DNA of 64,000 bases from Mycobacterium sp. ENV421 (GCF_002887815.1 NZ_PDHO01000026.1:1-64000), one strand, 5' to 3'; shown: positions 1 through 9,826, counted from the first letter of the stretch. The notes: a model not told the origin generated them from the letters alone. Numbers and translations: made by a program.

Positions 1-55
1 CCTCGAACACCACCTCGAGGCGCTCCTTCGGGCTGAGCGCGACGGTCGAGGACAT
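1..55 (-). CDS. Partial gene, probably DUF222/HNH endonuclease family (N-terminus only)
   Basis: An ATG at 55 on the minus strand opens a frame that stays open to the left edge, giving 18 residues starting MSSTVALSPKERLEVVFE. The wording resembles the N-terminus of the abundant mycobacterial DUF222/HNH (13E12-type) proteins, but 18 residues are too few to be sure. It lies 45 bp downstream of the GntR gene on the same strand. What lies beyond the edge cannot be seen. Confidence 0.4.
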   Translation of the reverse strand, partial: MSSTVALSPKERLEVVFE

Positions 56-99
56 AACCCGATCATGGCAGCAGGGTCCGACAAAAACGGGCTGCGACG

Positions 100-915
100 T
101 CAGGACGCGGGCGAGGTCTCGACTGCGGCGTCGGGTCCGCGGTCGACGCCGGACTTGACCCGGATCCGGGTGCGGTCGGAGCGGAAGTAGTCGTAGGAGA
201 ATTCGACCGGAACATCGTTGCGGTCGTACGCCGTTCGCGTCACCAGAAGCAATGGATCGCCGACCGCAACGCCCAGCAGCCCGGCCGATGACTCGGTGGC
301 CGGTACCGCCTCGATGTGCTCGTCCGCCGAACGCAGCGGGGTGTCGAATTCGTCGGCCATCAGCGCGTACACCGATCCGGTCAGGTCGGCGGACAGCAGT
401 CCGGGGAACCGGGCGGCAGGGAGGTACGTCTCCTCGATCAATACCGGCGTGTTGTTGGCCGAGCGCATCCGGACGATCTTGTGCACCTGGGCGCCCCGTT
501 TGAGGCGCAGGGCCTGGCGCACCACTGCGGTCGCCGGGCGGGTCGCCGCGCCGATCACCCGCGCGCCGGCGGCCATATCCAGCCTGCGCAGCTGCTCGGT
601 GAACCCGGGCAGGCCGATGTGGTCGAACTCCAGCCGCGGCGTCTCGACGAAGTTGCCCCCGAAGCGTCCCCGGCTGCGCCGGATGAGTCCCTTGGCTTCG
701 ATGGCTGCCAGCGCCTGGCGCAGCGTCATCCGGCTCACGCCGAGCGCCCCGGCGATCTCGACCTCGGCCGGCAACTTGTCGCCGGGCGCCAGCGCACCGG
801 AAACGATCAGTTTCTCCAGCCAGATCGCGATCCGGGCGTGGGCCGGCTGCTCGGACGGCCCGCTCAGGTCGGGACGTTCGGCCAGGACGGCGTCGTCCAT
901 CGACAGCACCCGCAT
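100..915 (-). CDS. GntR family transcriptional regulator (HutC/UTRA type)
   Basis: The 271-residue protein has an N-terminal winged helix-turn-helix (about residues 25-90; KLPAEVEIAGALGVSRMTLR is the typical GntR recognition region) and a C-terminal UTRA-type ligand-binding domain (about 105-250; EETYLPAARFPGL, VEFSYDYFRSDR). UTRA regulators usually bind sugars, amino acids or related metabolites; the ligand here cannot be told. It is divergent from alr with about 95 bp between the starts. The ATG at 915 is favoured because a TAGAGT -10 hexamer (923-928, minus strand) stands 7 nt upstream, which fits a leaderless transcript. A later ATG at 900 is the alternative. Confidence 0.85.
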   Translation of the reverse strand: MRVLSMDDAVLAERPDLSGPSEQPAHARIAIWLEKLIVSGALAPGDKLPAEVEIAGALGVSRMTLRQALAAIEAKGLIRRSRGRFGGNFVETPRLEFDHIGLPGFTEQLRRLDMAAGARVIGAATRPATAVVRQALRLKRGAQVHKIVRMRSANNTPVLIEETYLPAARFPGLLSADLTGSVYALMADEFDTPLRSADEHIEAVPATESSAGLLGVAVGDPLLLVTRTAYDRNDVPVEFSYDYFRSDRTRIRVKSGVDRGPDAAVETSPAS

Positions 916-1010
916 TGGGCCGACTCTACCGCTCCTACCGGCACGAAATGACAGGTCAGCGCCCTATGCGGGCTCCCGAGTCGGTTTCTGGGACAATTGG
1001 CGACGGTGAC

Positions 1011-2198
1011 ATGACTATGCACACGACTTCGTTGACCCCGTCGACGCACACCCAGGTTTGGCGCCCCGGCGCCGAGGCGATCGTCGATCTCGGGGCGATC
1101 GCCCACAATGTGCGCGTTCTGCGTGAGCATGCGGGCTCCGCTCAGGTGATGGCCGTGGTCAAAGCCGACGCCTACGGCCACGGCGCTGTTGCGGCCGGTC
1201 GCGCCGCGGTGGACGCCGGTGCCGCCGAGTTGGGAGTGGCCACCATCGACGAGGCGCTGACGCTGCGCCAGGGTGGGATCACGGCGCCGGTTCTGTCGTG
1301 GCTGCACCCGCCGGGTACCGACTTCGCCCCGGCGTTGACCGCTGACATCGGAGTCGCCGTGTCATCGGTCCATCAGGTCGGTGCGGTGCTCGACGCCGTC
1401 GAACGCACCGGGCGCACGGCGGAGGTCACCGTCAAGGTCGACACCGGGCTCAACCGCAACGGGGTCAGCGCCGCCGACTATCCGGCGCTGCTGGCCGAAC
1501 TCCAGCGCGCCGCGGCCGCCGACGCGATCCGGCTGCGGGGCATCATGTCGCATCTCGCCAACGGCGATGCCCCCGACGATCCGCTCAACGACCTTCAGGC
1601 ACAGCGCTTTACCGCGATGATCGCCGAAGCACGCTCGCGTGGAATCGAATTCGACGTCGCACACCTATCCAACTCGCCTTCGGCGATGACCCGACCGGAT
1701 CTGGGTTTCGACATGGTCCGCCCCGGCATCGCGGTGTACGGGCTGAGCCCCATCCCCGAGCGTGGCGACATGGGCCTGCGCCCGGCGATGACGCTTCGCT
1801 GCACCGTCGCGATGGTCAAGCCGGTCAAGGCCGGCGACGGGGTGTCGTACGGCCACACCTGGATCGCCGAGCGGGACACGAATCTGGCCTTGCTGCCCAT
1901 CGGTTACGCGGACGGCCTGTATCGCACACTCGGCGGCCGTATCGACATTCTGATCAACGGGCGGCTGCGGCGCAGCGTCGGGCGGGTCTGCATGGATCAG
2001 TTCGTCGTCGATCTCGGTCCGGGCGATCCCGGGGTCGCGGCCGGCGACGAGGCGATCCTGTTCGGCCCCGGCACATCCGGTGAACAGACCGCGCAGGATT
2101 GGGCCGATCTGCTCGGCACCATCCATTACGAGGTGGTCACCAGCCCGCGTGGACGCGTGGTGCGCACGTACCGGGAGCCCAGCGCCGATGGACAGTGA
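1011..2198 (+). CDS. alr: Alanine racemase
   Basis: This PLP enzyme interconverts L- and D-alanine and supplies D-Ala for peptidoglycan; it is the target of D-cycloserine. The 395-residue product has the PLP lysine in VVKADAYGHG (Lys51) at the start of the TIM barrel and the catalytic tyrosine in VSYGHTW (Tyr280) in the C-terminal beta domain, where LPIGYADGLYR is also typical. I chose the ATG at 1011; an in-frame ATG at 1017 and longer upstream starts exist, but residues before 1011 look like leader. The 3' end overlaps the next gene by 11 bp, so alr leads the operon running to 7013. Confidence 0.97.
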   Translation: MTMHTTSLTPSTHTQVWRPGAEAIVDLGAIAHNVRVLREHAGSAQVMAVVKADAYGHGAVAAGRAAVDAGAAELGVATIDEALTLRQGGITAPVLSWLHPPGTDFAPALTADIGVAVSSVHQVGAVLDAVERTGRTAEVTVKVDTGLNRNGVSAADYPALLAELQRAAAADAIRLRGIMSHLANGDAPDDPLNDLQAQRFTAMIAEARSRGIEFDVAHLSNSPSAMTRPDLGFDMVRPGIAVYGLSPIPERGDMGLRPAMTLRCTVAMVKPVKAGDGVSYGHTWIAERDTNLALLPIGYADGLYRTLGGRIDILINGRLRRSVGRVCMDQFVVDLGPGDPGVAAGDEAILFGPGTSGEQTAQDWADLLGTIHYEVVTSPRGRVVRTYREPSADGQ

Positions 2199-3387
2199 CG
2201 GCCAGAAGAATCCCAAGCCGCGCGGCATCGATCAGCGGCTGGCCCGCCGCGCCGAGAAGAGCGCGCAGCGGTTGGCGCGCAAGGCAGACCATCCGGGTCG
2301 CGGTGTCGGCAAGCGCGCCGGTCTGCTGGCCGGCGTAGCCGGACTCGGTGCGGTCGGCACGGTCGCCGGCGTTTCGGCGGCTCGTTCGTTCGGACAGCGG
2401 TCCGGTGTCGAAGATGTCTATCAGCGTGAGGATTTCGGGCTGCTGGACGCCGATCGCGGTTGTGTGGTGACCACCCCGGACGGCATCCCGCTGGTGGTGC
2501 GCGAGGTCGGACCCACCACCGCTCCCGTGACCGTGGTGTTCGCGCACGGGTTCTGCTTGCAGATGGGATCGTTCCATTTCCAGCGCGCGGCACTGGAGTC
2601 CCGGTGGGGTGATCAGGTCCGGATGGTCTTCTACGACCAGCGCGGCCACGGCCAGTCCAGCGCCGCGCCCGTCGACACCTATTCGGTGGAACAGCTGGGC
2701 AAGGACCTGGAAACCATTCTGCAAGTGATGGTTCCGCGCGGACCGGTGGTACTCGTCGGGCACTCGATGGGCGGCATGACCGTGCTGTCGCACGCCCGCC
2801 AGTTCCCCAAGCATTACGGCAGCCGGATCGTCGGCGCGGCGCTGATCTCGTCGGCCGCCGAGGGGCTGTCCCGCTCGCCGCTGGGCGAGATTCTGCAAAA
2901 CCCGGCGCTGGAGGCGGTGCGCTTCGCCGCCCGGTACGCGCCCAAACTGGTCCACCGCACCCGCGGTGCGGCGCGCTCGGTGATCCGCCCCATCCTGCGT
3001 GCCGCCTCCTACGGCGACGACCATATGAGCCCGAGTGTGGTCGCCTTCTCCGAGAAGATGATTCACGACACGCCGATCGCGACCCTGGTGGAGTTCCTGC
3101 ATGCCCTGGAAGTCCACGACGAGAGCGCCGCGCTGCCCGTTTTGGCCCGAATCCCGACGTTGATCGCCTGCGGTGATCACGACGTCCTCACGCCGATGGT
3201 TCATTCCGAGGAGATGGCAGCGGCGCTGCCCAACAGTGAATTGCTGATCGTGCCCGGAGCCGGACACCTCGTGCAGCTGGAGCAGCCGGAGCTGATCAAC
3301 GACGCGCTGGTGCGCCTGGTCGAGCGTGCGACCCCGTCGAAACTGGTGGCCTTCGCCCGACGACTCAAGGACCGCAACCGTGGATAG
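2188..3387 (+). CDS. Alpha/beta hydrolase with N-terminal hydrophobic segment
   Basis: The 399-residue protein carries an alpha/beta-hydrolase fold: oxyanion region HGFCLQMGS, YDQRGHGQS, nucleophile elbow GHSMGG and a late acid/histidine pair in ACGDHDVLTP and GAGHLVQLEQP. About 45 N-terminal residues are rich in Arg/Lys, followed by a short Gly/Ala/Val hydrophobic stretch (about 48-68), suggesting membrane association. Substrate is unknown; the family includes esterases, lipases and peroxidase-like members. The ATG at 2188 lies inside alr and the stop lies inside tsaE, so it is translationally coupled to both. A hydrolase at this place is also found beside alr in other mycobacteria. Confidence 0.85.
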   Translation: MDSDGQKNPKPRGIDQRLARRAEKSAQRLARKADHPGRGVGKRAGLLAGVAGLGAVGTVAGVSAARSFGQRSGVEDVYQREDFGLLDADRGCVVTTPDGIPLVVREVGPTTAPVTVVFAHGFCLQMGSFHFQRAALESRWGDQVRMVFYDQRGHGQSSAAPVDTYSVEQLGKDLETILQVMVPRGPVVLVGHSMGGMTVLSHARQFPKHYGSRIVGAALISSAAEGLSRSPLGEILQNPALEAVRFAARYAPKLVHRTRGAARSVIRPILRAASYGDDHMSPSVVAFSEKMIHDTPIATLVEFLHALEVHDESAALPVLARIPTLIACGDHDVLTPMVHSEEMAAALPNSELLIVPGAGHLVQLEQPELINDALVRLVERATPSKLVAFARRLKDRNRG

Positions 3388-3850
3388 CACAACGGTGCAG
3401 GACGGCACCCGCGAACTGCCCACCGTCGAGGACACCATCGCGCTCGGTGAACAGTTCGGCCGGCAACTGCGGGCCGGTGACGTCGTTGTCCTGTCCGGGC
3501 CGCTGGGCGCCGGAAAGACCGCATTCACCAAGGGAATCGCGCTCGGCATGGATGTGGAGGGTCCGGTGACCTCACCGACGTTCGTGCTGGCCCGTGTGCA
3601 TCGGGCACGCCGGCGGGGAACCCCGGAACTGGTGCATGTCGACGTCTACCGGCTCCTCGAACACACCGGTGCCGATCTGCTGGCCGAACTCGATTCGCTG
3701 GATCTCGACGCTGACCTCGAGGACGCCGTCGTGGTGGTCGAATGGGGCGAAGGTCTGGCCGAGCGGCTGTCGGAGAACCATCTCGACGTCAGGCTGGAGC
3801 GCAGCGCCGAGAACGACGTGCGCACCGCGACATGGCGATGGAACCACTGA
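3380..3850 (+). CDS. tsaE: tRNA t6A biosynthesis ATPase TsaE
   Basis: TsaE is the small P-loop ATPase that drives turnover of the TsaB-TsaD complex making N6-threonylcarbamoyladenosine at position 37 of ANN-decoding tRNAs. The 156-residue product has a Walker A motif GPLGAGKT (residues 40-47) and the family motif SPTFVLARVH shortly after, followed by VDVYRL and VVVEWGEGL. The start is a GTG at 3380, which overlaps the end of the hydrolase gene by 8 bp; upstream in-frame residues are hydrolase in another frame. The stop overlaps the tsaB start by one base. Confidence 0.95.
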   Translation: MDSTTVQDGTRELPTVEDTIALGEQFGRQLRAGDVVVLSGPLGAGKTAFTKGIALGMDVEGPVTSPTFVLARVHRARRRGTPELVHVDVYRLLEHTGADLLAELDSLDLDADLEDAVVVVEWGEGLAERLSENHLDVRLERSAENDVRTATWRWNH

Positions 3851-4494
3851 TGATCCGCACCATCCTGGTCATCGACACCGCCACGCCGGCCGTCACCGCC
3901 GCGGTGGTGATTCGCGACGGCTCGGGCAGCCCGACAGTGGCCGCCGAGCGGATCACCCTCGACGCCCGCGCCCACGCCGAGACGCTGACCCCCAATGTGG
4001 TCGCGGCGATGTCGGACGCCGGGTTGGCCATGTCCGATCTGGATGCCGTCGTGGTGGGTTGCGGCCCAGGCCCGTTCACCGGTCTGCGGGTCGGGATGGC
4101 CACCGCCGCCGCCTACGGGCATGCGCTGGATCGGCCGGTGTTCGGGGTGTGCAGCCTGGACGGCATCGGCACGCAGACCACCGGGGCGGCCCTGGTGGTC
4201 ACCGATGCCCGCCGCCGGGAGGTGTACTGGGCGCAGTACGTCGACGGGGTTCGGGTCGAGGGCCCTGACGTGGCCGCTGCCGCCGACGTTCCGGTCGGTG
4301 ATGCCGCGAGCGTGGCGGGATCGTCGGATCATGCCGCGTTGTTCGGCCTGCGGGTGATCGGGCCCGCCTACCCGACAGCGACGGGACTGGTTGCCGCCGT
4401 TGCGGATTGGGATGAGGCGCCAGCGCCGTTGGTTCCGCTGTACCTGCGCCGCCCGGACGCGAAGACGCTCGCCGAACGTGGAGTTCTGCGATGA
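3850..4494 (+). CDS. tsaB: tRNA t6A biosynthesis protein TsaB
   Basis: TsaB is the non-catalytic ASKHA-fold partner that scaffolds TsaD and TsaE for tRNA t6A37 synthesis. The 214-residue product begins ILVIDTATPAVTAAVV, the family's characteristic first strand, and contains GCGPGPFTGLRVGMA, the signature loop of TsaB/TsaD. ATG at 3850 overlaps the tsaE stop by one base; ATGs at 3832 and 3838 are less likely because they would overlap more. The last four bases (ATGA) are also the start of rimI. Confidence 0.95.
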   Translation: MIRTILVIDTATPAVTAAVVIRDGSGSPTVAAERITLDARAHAETLTPNVVAAMSDAGLAMSDLDAVVVGCGPGPFTGLRVGMATAAAYGHALDRPVFGVCSLDGIGTQTTGAALVVTDARRREVYWAQYVDGVRVEGPDVAAAADVPVGDAASVAGSSDHAALFGLRVIGPAYPTATGLVAAVADWDEAPAPLVPLYLRRPDAKTLAERGVLR

Positions 4495-4952
4495 ACGTTC
4501 GTTACGGCCCACTGCAGAAGACCGACGCCGCCCGCTGCGCCGAGTTGGAGAACCTGCTCTTCGACGGTGACGATCCGTGGCCGGATTTCGCGTTCGTGCG
4601 TGAACTGGCAGCCCCGCACAATCGGTACATCGCGGCCCGTGTTGACGACAAGTTGGTCGGGTACGCCGGCATCTCCCGGTTGGGTCGCATCCCGCCGTTC
4701 GAATACGAGATCCACACCGTGGGTGTGGATCCCGGCTACCAGGGACAGGGGATCGGTCGGCAGATGATGGTCGAGCTGCTCAGTGAGGTCGGCCCGGAGT
4801 CGACGGTGTTCCTGGAGGTGCGCACCGACAACGAGCCGGCGATCGCGCTGTACACCAGCCTCGGCTTCGCACGTGTGGGTGTGCGCAAACGCTACTACCG
4901 GGTCAGCGGTGCCGACGCTTACACCATGCGACGGGACCCGGCCCATGACTAA
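4491..4952 (+). CDS. rimI: Ribosomal-protein alanine N-acetyltransferase RimI (GNAT)
   Basis: GNAT-fold acetyltransferase of 153 residues. The acetyl-CoA binding motif Q/RxxGxG/A is seen as GYQGQGIGRQMM, and the ending NEPAIALYTSLGFARVGVRKRYY is the RimI signature. RimI acetylates protein N-termini (ribosomal protein S18 in E. coli; broader in mycobacteria). Between tsaB and tsaD by ATGA and 8-bp overlaps, as in other actinobacteria, where rimI and tsaD are sometimes fused. Confidence 0.94.
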   Translation: MNVRYGPLQKTDAARCAELENLLFDGDDPWPDFAFVRELAAPHNRYIAARVDDKLVGYAGISRLGRIPPFEYEIHTVGVDPGYQGQGIGRQMMVELLSEVGPESTVFLEVRTDNEPAIALYTSLGFARVGVRKRYYRVSGADAYTMRRDPAHD

Positions 4953-6021
4953 CCCCGAGTCGCTTCGCTCCTGCCCGCCGAAAGTCGTTCTCGCCATCGA
5001 AAGCTCCTGCGATGAAACAGGAGTCGGCATCGCGCGGCTCGATGACGACGGCACCGTCACGCTGCTGGCCGACGAGGTGGCTTCCAGTGTCGACGAGCAC
5101 GTCCGGTTCGGCGGAGTCGTCCCCGAGATCGCATCCCGGGCCCATCTCGAAGCGCTCGGGCCCACCATGCGCCGGGCAATGCAGACCGCCGGCATCGACA
5201 AGCCCGACGTCGTCGCGGCCACGATCGGGCCCGGGCTGGCCGGTGCCCTGCTGGTCGGGGTCGCTGCCGCGAAGGCGTACGCCGCTGCGTGGGGTGTGCC
5301 GTTCTATGCCGTCAACCACCTCGGCGGCCATCTCGCAGCCGACGTCTACGACCACGGCCCGCTACCGGAATGTGTTGGGCTGCTGGTATCCGGTGGGCAC
5401 ACCCACCTCCTGCACGTGCGCTCGCTCGGTGAGCCGATCGTCGAGTTGGGCAGCACCGTCGACGATGCGGCGGGGGAGGCCTACGACAAGGTGGCTCGGC
5501 TGCTCGGTCTGGGCTATCCCGGTGGCCGACCGCTCGACGAGCTGGCGCGCTCCGGCGATCGCACCGCAATCGCCTTCCCGCGCGGCATGACCGGCCCACG
5601 CGACGAACCGTTCGCGTTCTCGTTCTCCGGGCTCAAGACCGCCGTGGCCCGTTACGTCGAACGCCATCCCGACGCGCCGACCGCCGATGTCGCCGCCGGA
5701 TTCCAGGAAGCCGTCGCCGATGTGCTCACCGCCAAGGCGGTGCGGGCCGCTACCGAGCTCGGAGTGTCGACATTGCTGATCGCGGGTGGGGTGGCGGCCA
5801 ACTCGCGGCTACGCGAGCTTGCTGAAGAACGCTGCGCCGCAGCAGGTTTGACGCTTCGTATTCCGCGACCGCGGCTGTGTACCGACAATGGGGCGATGAT
5901 CGCCTCGTTTGCCGCGCACCTGATCGCCGCCGGTGCGGCTCCCTCGCCGCTGGATGCGCGCAGTGACCCGGGTCTGCCGGTCGTCGCGGGACAGGTCACC
6001 GCCGGCCGAGCCGATCGTTGA
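4945..6021 (+). CDS. tsaD: tRNA N6-threonylcarbamoyladenosine transferase TsaD
   Basis: TsaD transfers the threonylcarbamoyl group from TC-AMP to A37 of tRNA. The 358-residue protein shows the start LAIESSCDETGVGI, the metal-binding histidines of NHLGGHLAAD, SGGHTHL, the substrate loop DDAAGEAYDKVARLLGLGYPGG, and the C-terminal GGVAANSRLRE and TDNGAMIA. The ATG at 4945 lies 8 bp inside rimI. Older databases call it Gcp/YgjD (O-sialoglycoprotein endopeptidase); that function is not supported. Confidence 0.97.
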   Translation: MTNPESLRSCPPKVVLAIESSCDETGVGIARLDDDGTVTLLADEVASSVDEHVRFGGVVPEIASRAHLEALGPTMRRAMQTAGIDKPDVVAATIGPGLAGALLVGVAAAKAYAAAWGVPFYAVNHLGGHLAADVYDHGPLPECVGLLVSGGHTHLLHVRSLGEPIVELGSTVDDAAGEAYDKVARLLGLGYPGGRPLDELARSGDRTAIAFPRGMTGPRDEPFAFSFSGLKTAVARYVERHPDAPTADVAAGFQEAVADVLTAKAVRAATELGVSTLLIAGGVAANSRLRELAEERCAAAGLTLRIPRPRLCTDNGAMIASFAAHLIAAGAAPSPLDARSDPGLPVVAGQVTAGRADR

Positions 6022-7013
6022 TGCACTACGACCTTCGGCTGCGTCCCGCGCAACCGGCCACCCCGGCGGCCGATGCGTTCACCATCCACCGATGCGAGGT
6101 GCCGGCAAGCCCCGGCCGAGACGGGCTGTCGCTGGCCGTTGTCCGTGAGGGGGTAGGTGGTTACCCGCTGCTGTTGTTGCACGGCTACCCCGAGACCAAG
6201 CGGATCTGGTGGCGCAACATCGCCGCGCTCGCCGACGCCGGCTACGAGGTGATCGCCCCGGACCTTCGTGGGCACGGTGACTCCGACGTCTCGCAGGACG
6301 ACGTGTATGACATCGCGGCCTACAGCCGAGACGTCTACCTGCTGGTGCACGACGTCCTGGGTCACGAACGGTGCGGGGTCGTCGGCGGCGATGTCGGTGG
6401 GGTGGTCGCGGTGGATCTGCTGCATCGCTATCCCGGCTTCGTCGACAAGCTGGTGTTCTTCGACACCGTGCCGCCGCTGGTGTTCGACGACTATGTCGCG
6501 GTGGGCCTGGACCCGATGAGCATCCTGAGTGACGGTCCGACCGGCGACTACCGCCACCGGCAGGGTGCCACCCCGGACGAACTGGCCGCCGAGCTCGACA
6601 CCGCAGACAAGCGTAGGCGCTACATCGGCGAGATGTACGGCCACCGGCTGTGGGCCTCGCCGGGCACGTTCAGCTCGGAGGACGTCGACTTCATGACCGA
6701 GCCGTTCGGCAGTGAGGAGCGGCTGCGGGCCGGATGGGCCGTCTACCAGTTAGCTCATGGCCGCCCGGTCAGCGAGCCGCCGATCATGGACCGCAAGGTC
6801 GATGTGCCGACCCTGATCCTCTACGGCATGGACGACCATGTCGTCGGCCCGGAGTTCGTGCACTTCTGCGAGGTCGCGTTCACCGACCGGACCGGACCCG
6901 TCGTGCTGCCGGGCGCCGGGCACTTCCTGCAGTGGGAGCGAGCCGATCTGTTCAATACGCTGGTCATCGCGTTTTTCGGCGACTTACGCGTCCGTCACGA
7001 GCTGTCGGACTGA
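6021..7013 (+). CDS. Alpha/beta hydrolase, epoxide hydrolase/haloacetate dehalogenase-like
   Basis: The 330-residue protein has HGYPETKRIWWRN, PDLRGHGDSD and a nucleophile elbow GGDVGG in which aspartate, not serine, is at the nucleophile position. That is the arrangement of epoxide hydrolases and haloacetate/haloalkane dehalogenases. The late catalytic acid and base appear as YGMDDHVVGPEF and GAGHFLQWERADLF. The substrate cannot be fixed from sequence. The start overlaps the tsaD stop by one base (TGATG), so it ends the alr-tsaD operon; a TTG one codon earlier is possible. It stops about 40 bp before the groES promoter. Confidence 0.85.
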   Translation: MHYDLRLRPAQPATPAADAFTIHRCEVPASPGRDGLSLAVVREGVGGYPLLLLHGYPETKRIWWRNIAALADAGYEVIAPDLRGHGDSDVSQDDVYDIAAYSRDVYLLVHDVLGHERCGVVGGDVGGVVAVDLLHRYPGFVDKLVFFDTVPPLVFDDYVAVGLDPMSILSDGPTGDYRHRQGATPDELAAELDTADKRRRYIGEMYGHRLWASPGTFSSEDVDFMTEPFGSEERLRAGWAVYQLAHGRPVSEPPIMDRKVDVPTLILYGMDDHVVGPEFVHFCEVAFTDRTGPVVLPGAGHFLQWERADLFNTLVIAFFGDLRVRHELSD

Positions 7014-7054
7014 GCCGCGGCGTCCGCTCTGGGCGAATAGGCAGGATGCCACCC

Positions 7055-7083
7055 TTGAGTGCTAGCACTCGCATGTATAGAGT
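7055..7083 (+). promoter_or_regulatory. groESL promoter (-35/-10)
   Basis: TTGAGT at 7055-7060 and TAGAGT at 7078-7083 are separated by 17 bp, a good housekeeping promoter. The CIRCE operator overlaps the spacer and the -10 box. The groES start is at 7226, so the leader would be about 135 nt. Confidence 0.7.
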
Positions 7084-7088
7084 GCTAG
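7062..7088 (+). promoter_or_regulatory. CIRCE operator (HrcA binding site)
   Basis: CTAGCACTC, nine bases, then GAGTGCTAG is the CIRCE inverted repeat (consensus TTAGCACTC-N9-GAGTGCTAA), differing only in the outermost bases. HrcA represses groESL through CIRCE in mycobacteria. The left arm is itself part of a second perfect 14-bp palindrome at 7057-7070 (GAGTGCTAGCACTC), so there are three half-sites in a row. Confidence 0.93.
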
Positions 7089-7225
7089 GTGGCTTACGGA
7101 CATCCCCTGCGCCGGCACCCGCGACGACGACGCGAGGGCACGGACGTATGCCGAACACCTGGTAATTCCGACTGGTCCGGGCGCACTCGCCCCGGCAACA
7201 AGTTAACTAAGTGGAGGACTCCATC

Positions 7226-7525
7226 GTGGCCGTGAACATCAAGCCACTCGAGGACAAGATCCTCGTACAGGCCAATGAGGCCGAGACGACCACCGCGTCG
7301 GGTCTGGTCATCCCGGACACCGCCAAGGAGAAGCCGCAGGAAGGCACCGTCGTTGCCGTCGGCCCCGGCCGCTGGGACGAGGACGGCGAGAAGCGGATTC
7401 CGCTGGACGTCGCTGAGGGCGACACCGTCATCTACAGCAAGTACGGCGGCACCGAGATCAAGTACAACGGCGAGGAGTACCTGATCCTGTCGGCCCGCGA
7501 CGTGCTGGCGGTCGTCAACAAGTAG
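7226..7525 (+). CDS. groES: Co-chaperonin GroES (Cpn10)
   Basis: GroES is the heptameric lid of the GroEL folding chamber. The 99-residue product VNIKPLEDKILVQANEAETT... is nearly the textbook mycobacterial Cpn10, with the mobile loop near TTASGLVIPDTAKEK and the conserved GTEIKYNGEEYLILSARDVLAVV end. I chose the GTG at 7226 because GGAGGA at 7213-7218 is at ideal spacing and the product then matches the 100-residue family length; a longer start at 7211 would include the ribosome binding site. Confidence 0.96.
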   Translation: MAVNIKPLEDKILVQANEAETTTASGLVIPDTAKEKPQEGTVVAVGPGRWDEDGEKRIPLDVAEGDTVIYSKYGGTEIKYNGEEYLILSARDVLAVVNK

Positions 7526-7535
7526 CAACCGTGAA

Positions 7536-7580
7536 CCGCCCCGGAGATCCCCGTATTCATGCGGGTGGTGTCCGGGGCGG
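7536..7580 (+). promoter_or_regulatory. Hairpin between groES and groEL1
   Basis: CCGCCCCGGA at 7536-7545 and TCCGGGGCGG at 7571-7580 form a perfect 10-bp stem, and the 25-nt loop can pair further (CCCCG with CGGGT). No U-tract follows, so it is not a simple terminator. It could slow or protect the transcript, or be a processing/attenuation site setting the GroES:GroEL1 ratio. Confidence 0.6.
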
Positions 7581-7610
7581 AACGCGCTTAAGCGAAATCA
7601 GGACTGACAT

Positions 7611-9233
<1,623 letters not shown>

Positions 9234-9245
9234 GTAGTTGTCTGC

Positions 9246-9304
9246 CGAGCAGACGGAAACGCCCCCGACACTCCGAGTGTTTGGGGGCTTTTCCGTCTGT
9301 TCGC
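9246..9304. repeat. 59-nt palindromic repeat, copy C (also groEL1 terminator)
   Basis: The element begins CGAGCAGAC and ends GTCTGTTCGC. Arms CAGACGGAAA (9250-9259) and TTTCCGTCTG (9290-9299) pair perfectly, followed inward by CGCCCCC with GGGGGC. It starts 12 bp after the groEL1 stop and ends right at the stop codon of the convergent SRPBCC gene, so it can terminate both. It has the same length and termini as the elements at 25490 and 26497. Confidence 0.8.
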
Positions 9305-9826
9305 CTACCCGTCCTGTTCGTATTCGACTGGCCGAGGCTGAACTTCGATCGCCTTCTTCAGATACAGCAGTTCGGCTCGCGCGTGGGCGCGGTCCTTCTC
9401 GATGCCGTCAAGCAGCCGCTCGAAGGCGAAGGAGGCTGCTCGACCGATGGTTGTCCGGGGAAACTGTGCCCACACCGTCGCGCTGACCGTGCACGCCTGA
9501 GCCCCACGCGGCTCGACTCGCCAAGTGACACCCTCCCGGACATGCACTGAGACACCGATCCATCGATAGCGGGCCTTCGCTTCCCAGCTGACCGCCGTCC
9601 CTGGCTCGACAGCAGTGATCGTGCCGACCGCCTCGCCGGGGATGCCGCCAATCTTTTCCCGAATCCGCAGCGCGGCACCGACTTCGGTCACCGACCGGGT
9701 GTCGAGGTGTTCGAGGGATTGGTGTTCCGGATTAGATTGAAGCCACCAGTCATCGATGTCGCGGAGGACATCCCATGCGTGTGTGGGCGGCGTCGCAACA
9801 TCTACCGCTTCAGTGAATTCGAACAT
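9305..9826 (-). CDS. SRPBCC family protein (START-like, polyketide cyclase/dehydrase type)
   Basis: The 173-residue product starts MFEFTEAVDVATPPTHAWDVLRDIDDWW, the standard opening of the START/Bet v1-like fold, and has the central strand pattern (IGGIPGEAVGTITAVEPGTAVSWEAKA) expected of a small hydrophobic-ligand-binding cavity. The last 25 residues are charged. Function is unknown; the family binds lipids, polyketides or acts as a modulator. Start ATG at 9826 is preceded by AAGGGAG. It converges on groEL1 and is the first gene of the accessory block. Confidence 0.75.
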   Translation of the reverse strand: MFEFTEAVDVATPPTHAWDVLRDIDDWWLQSNPEHQSLEHLDTRSVTEVGAALRIREKIGGIPGEAVGTITAVEPGTAVSWEAKARYRWIGVSVHVREGVTWRVEPRGAQACTVSATVWAQFPRTTIGRAASFAFERLLDGIEKDRAHARAELLYLKKAIEVQPRPVEYEQDG

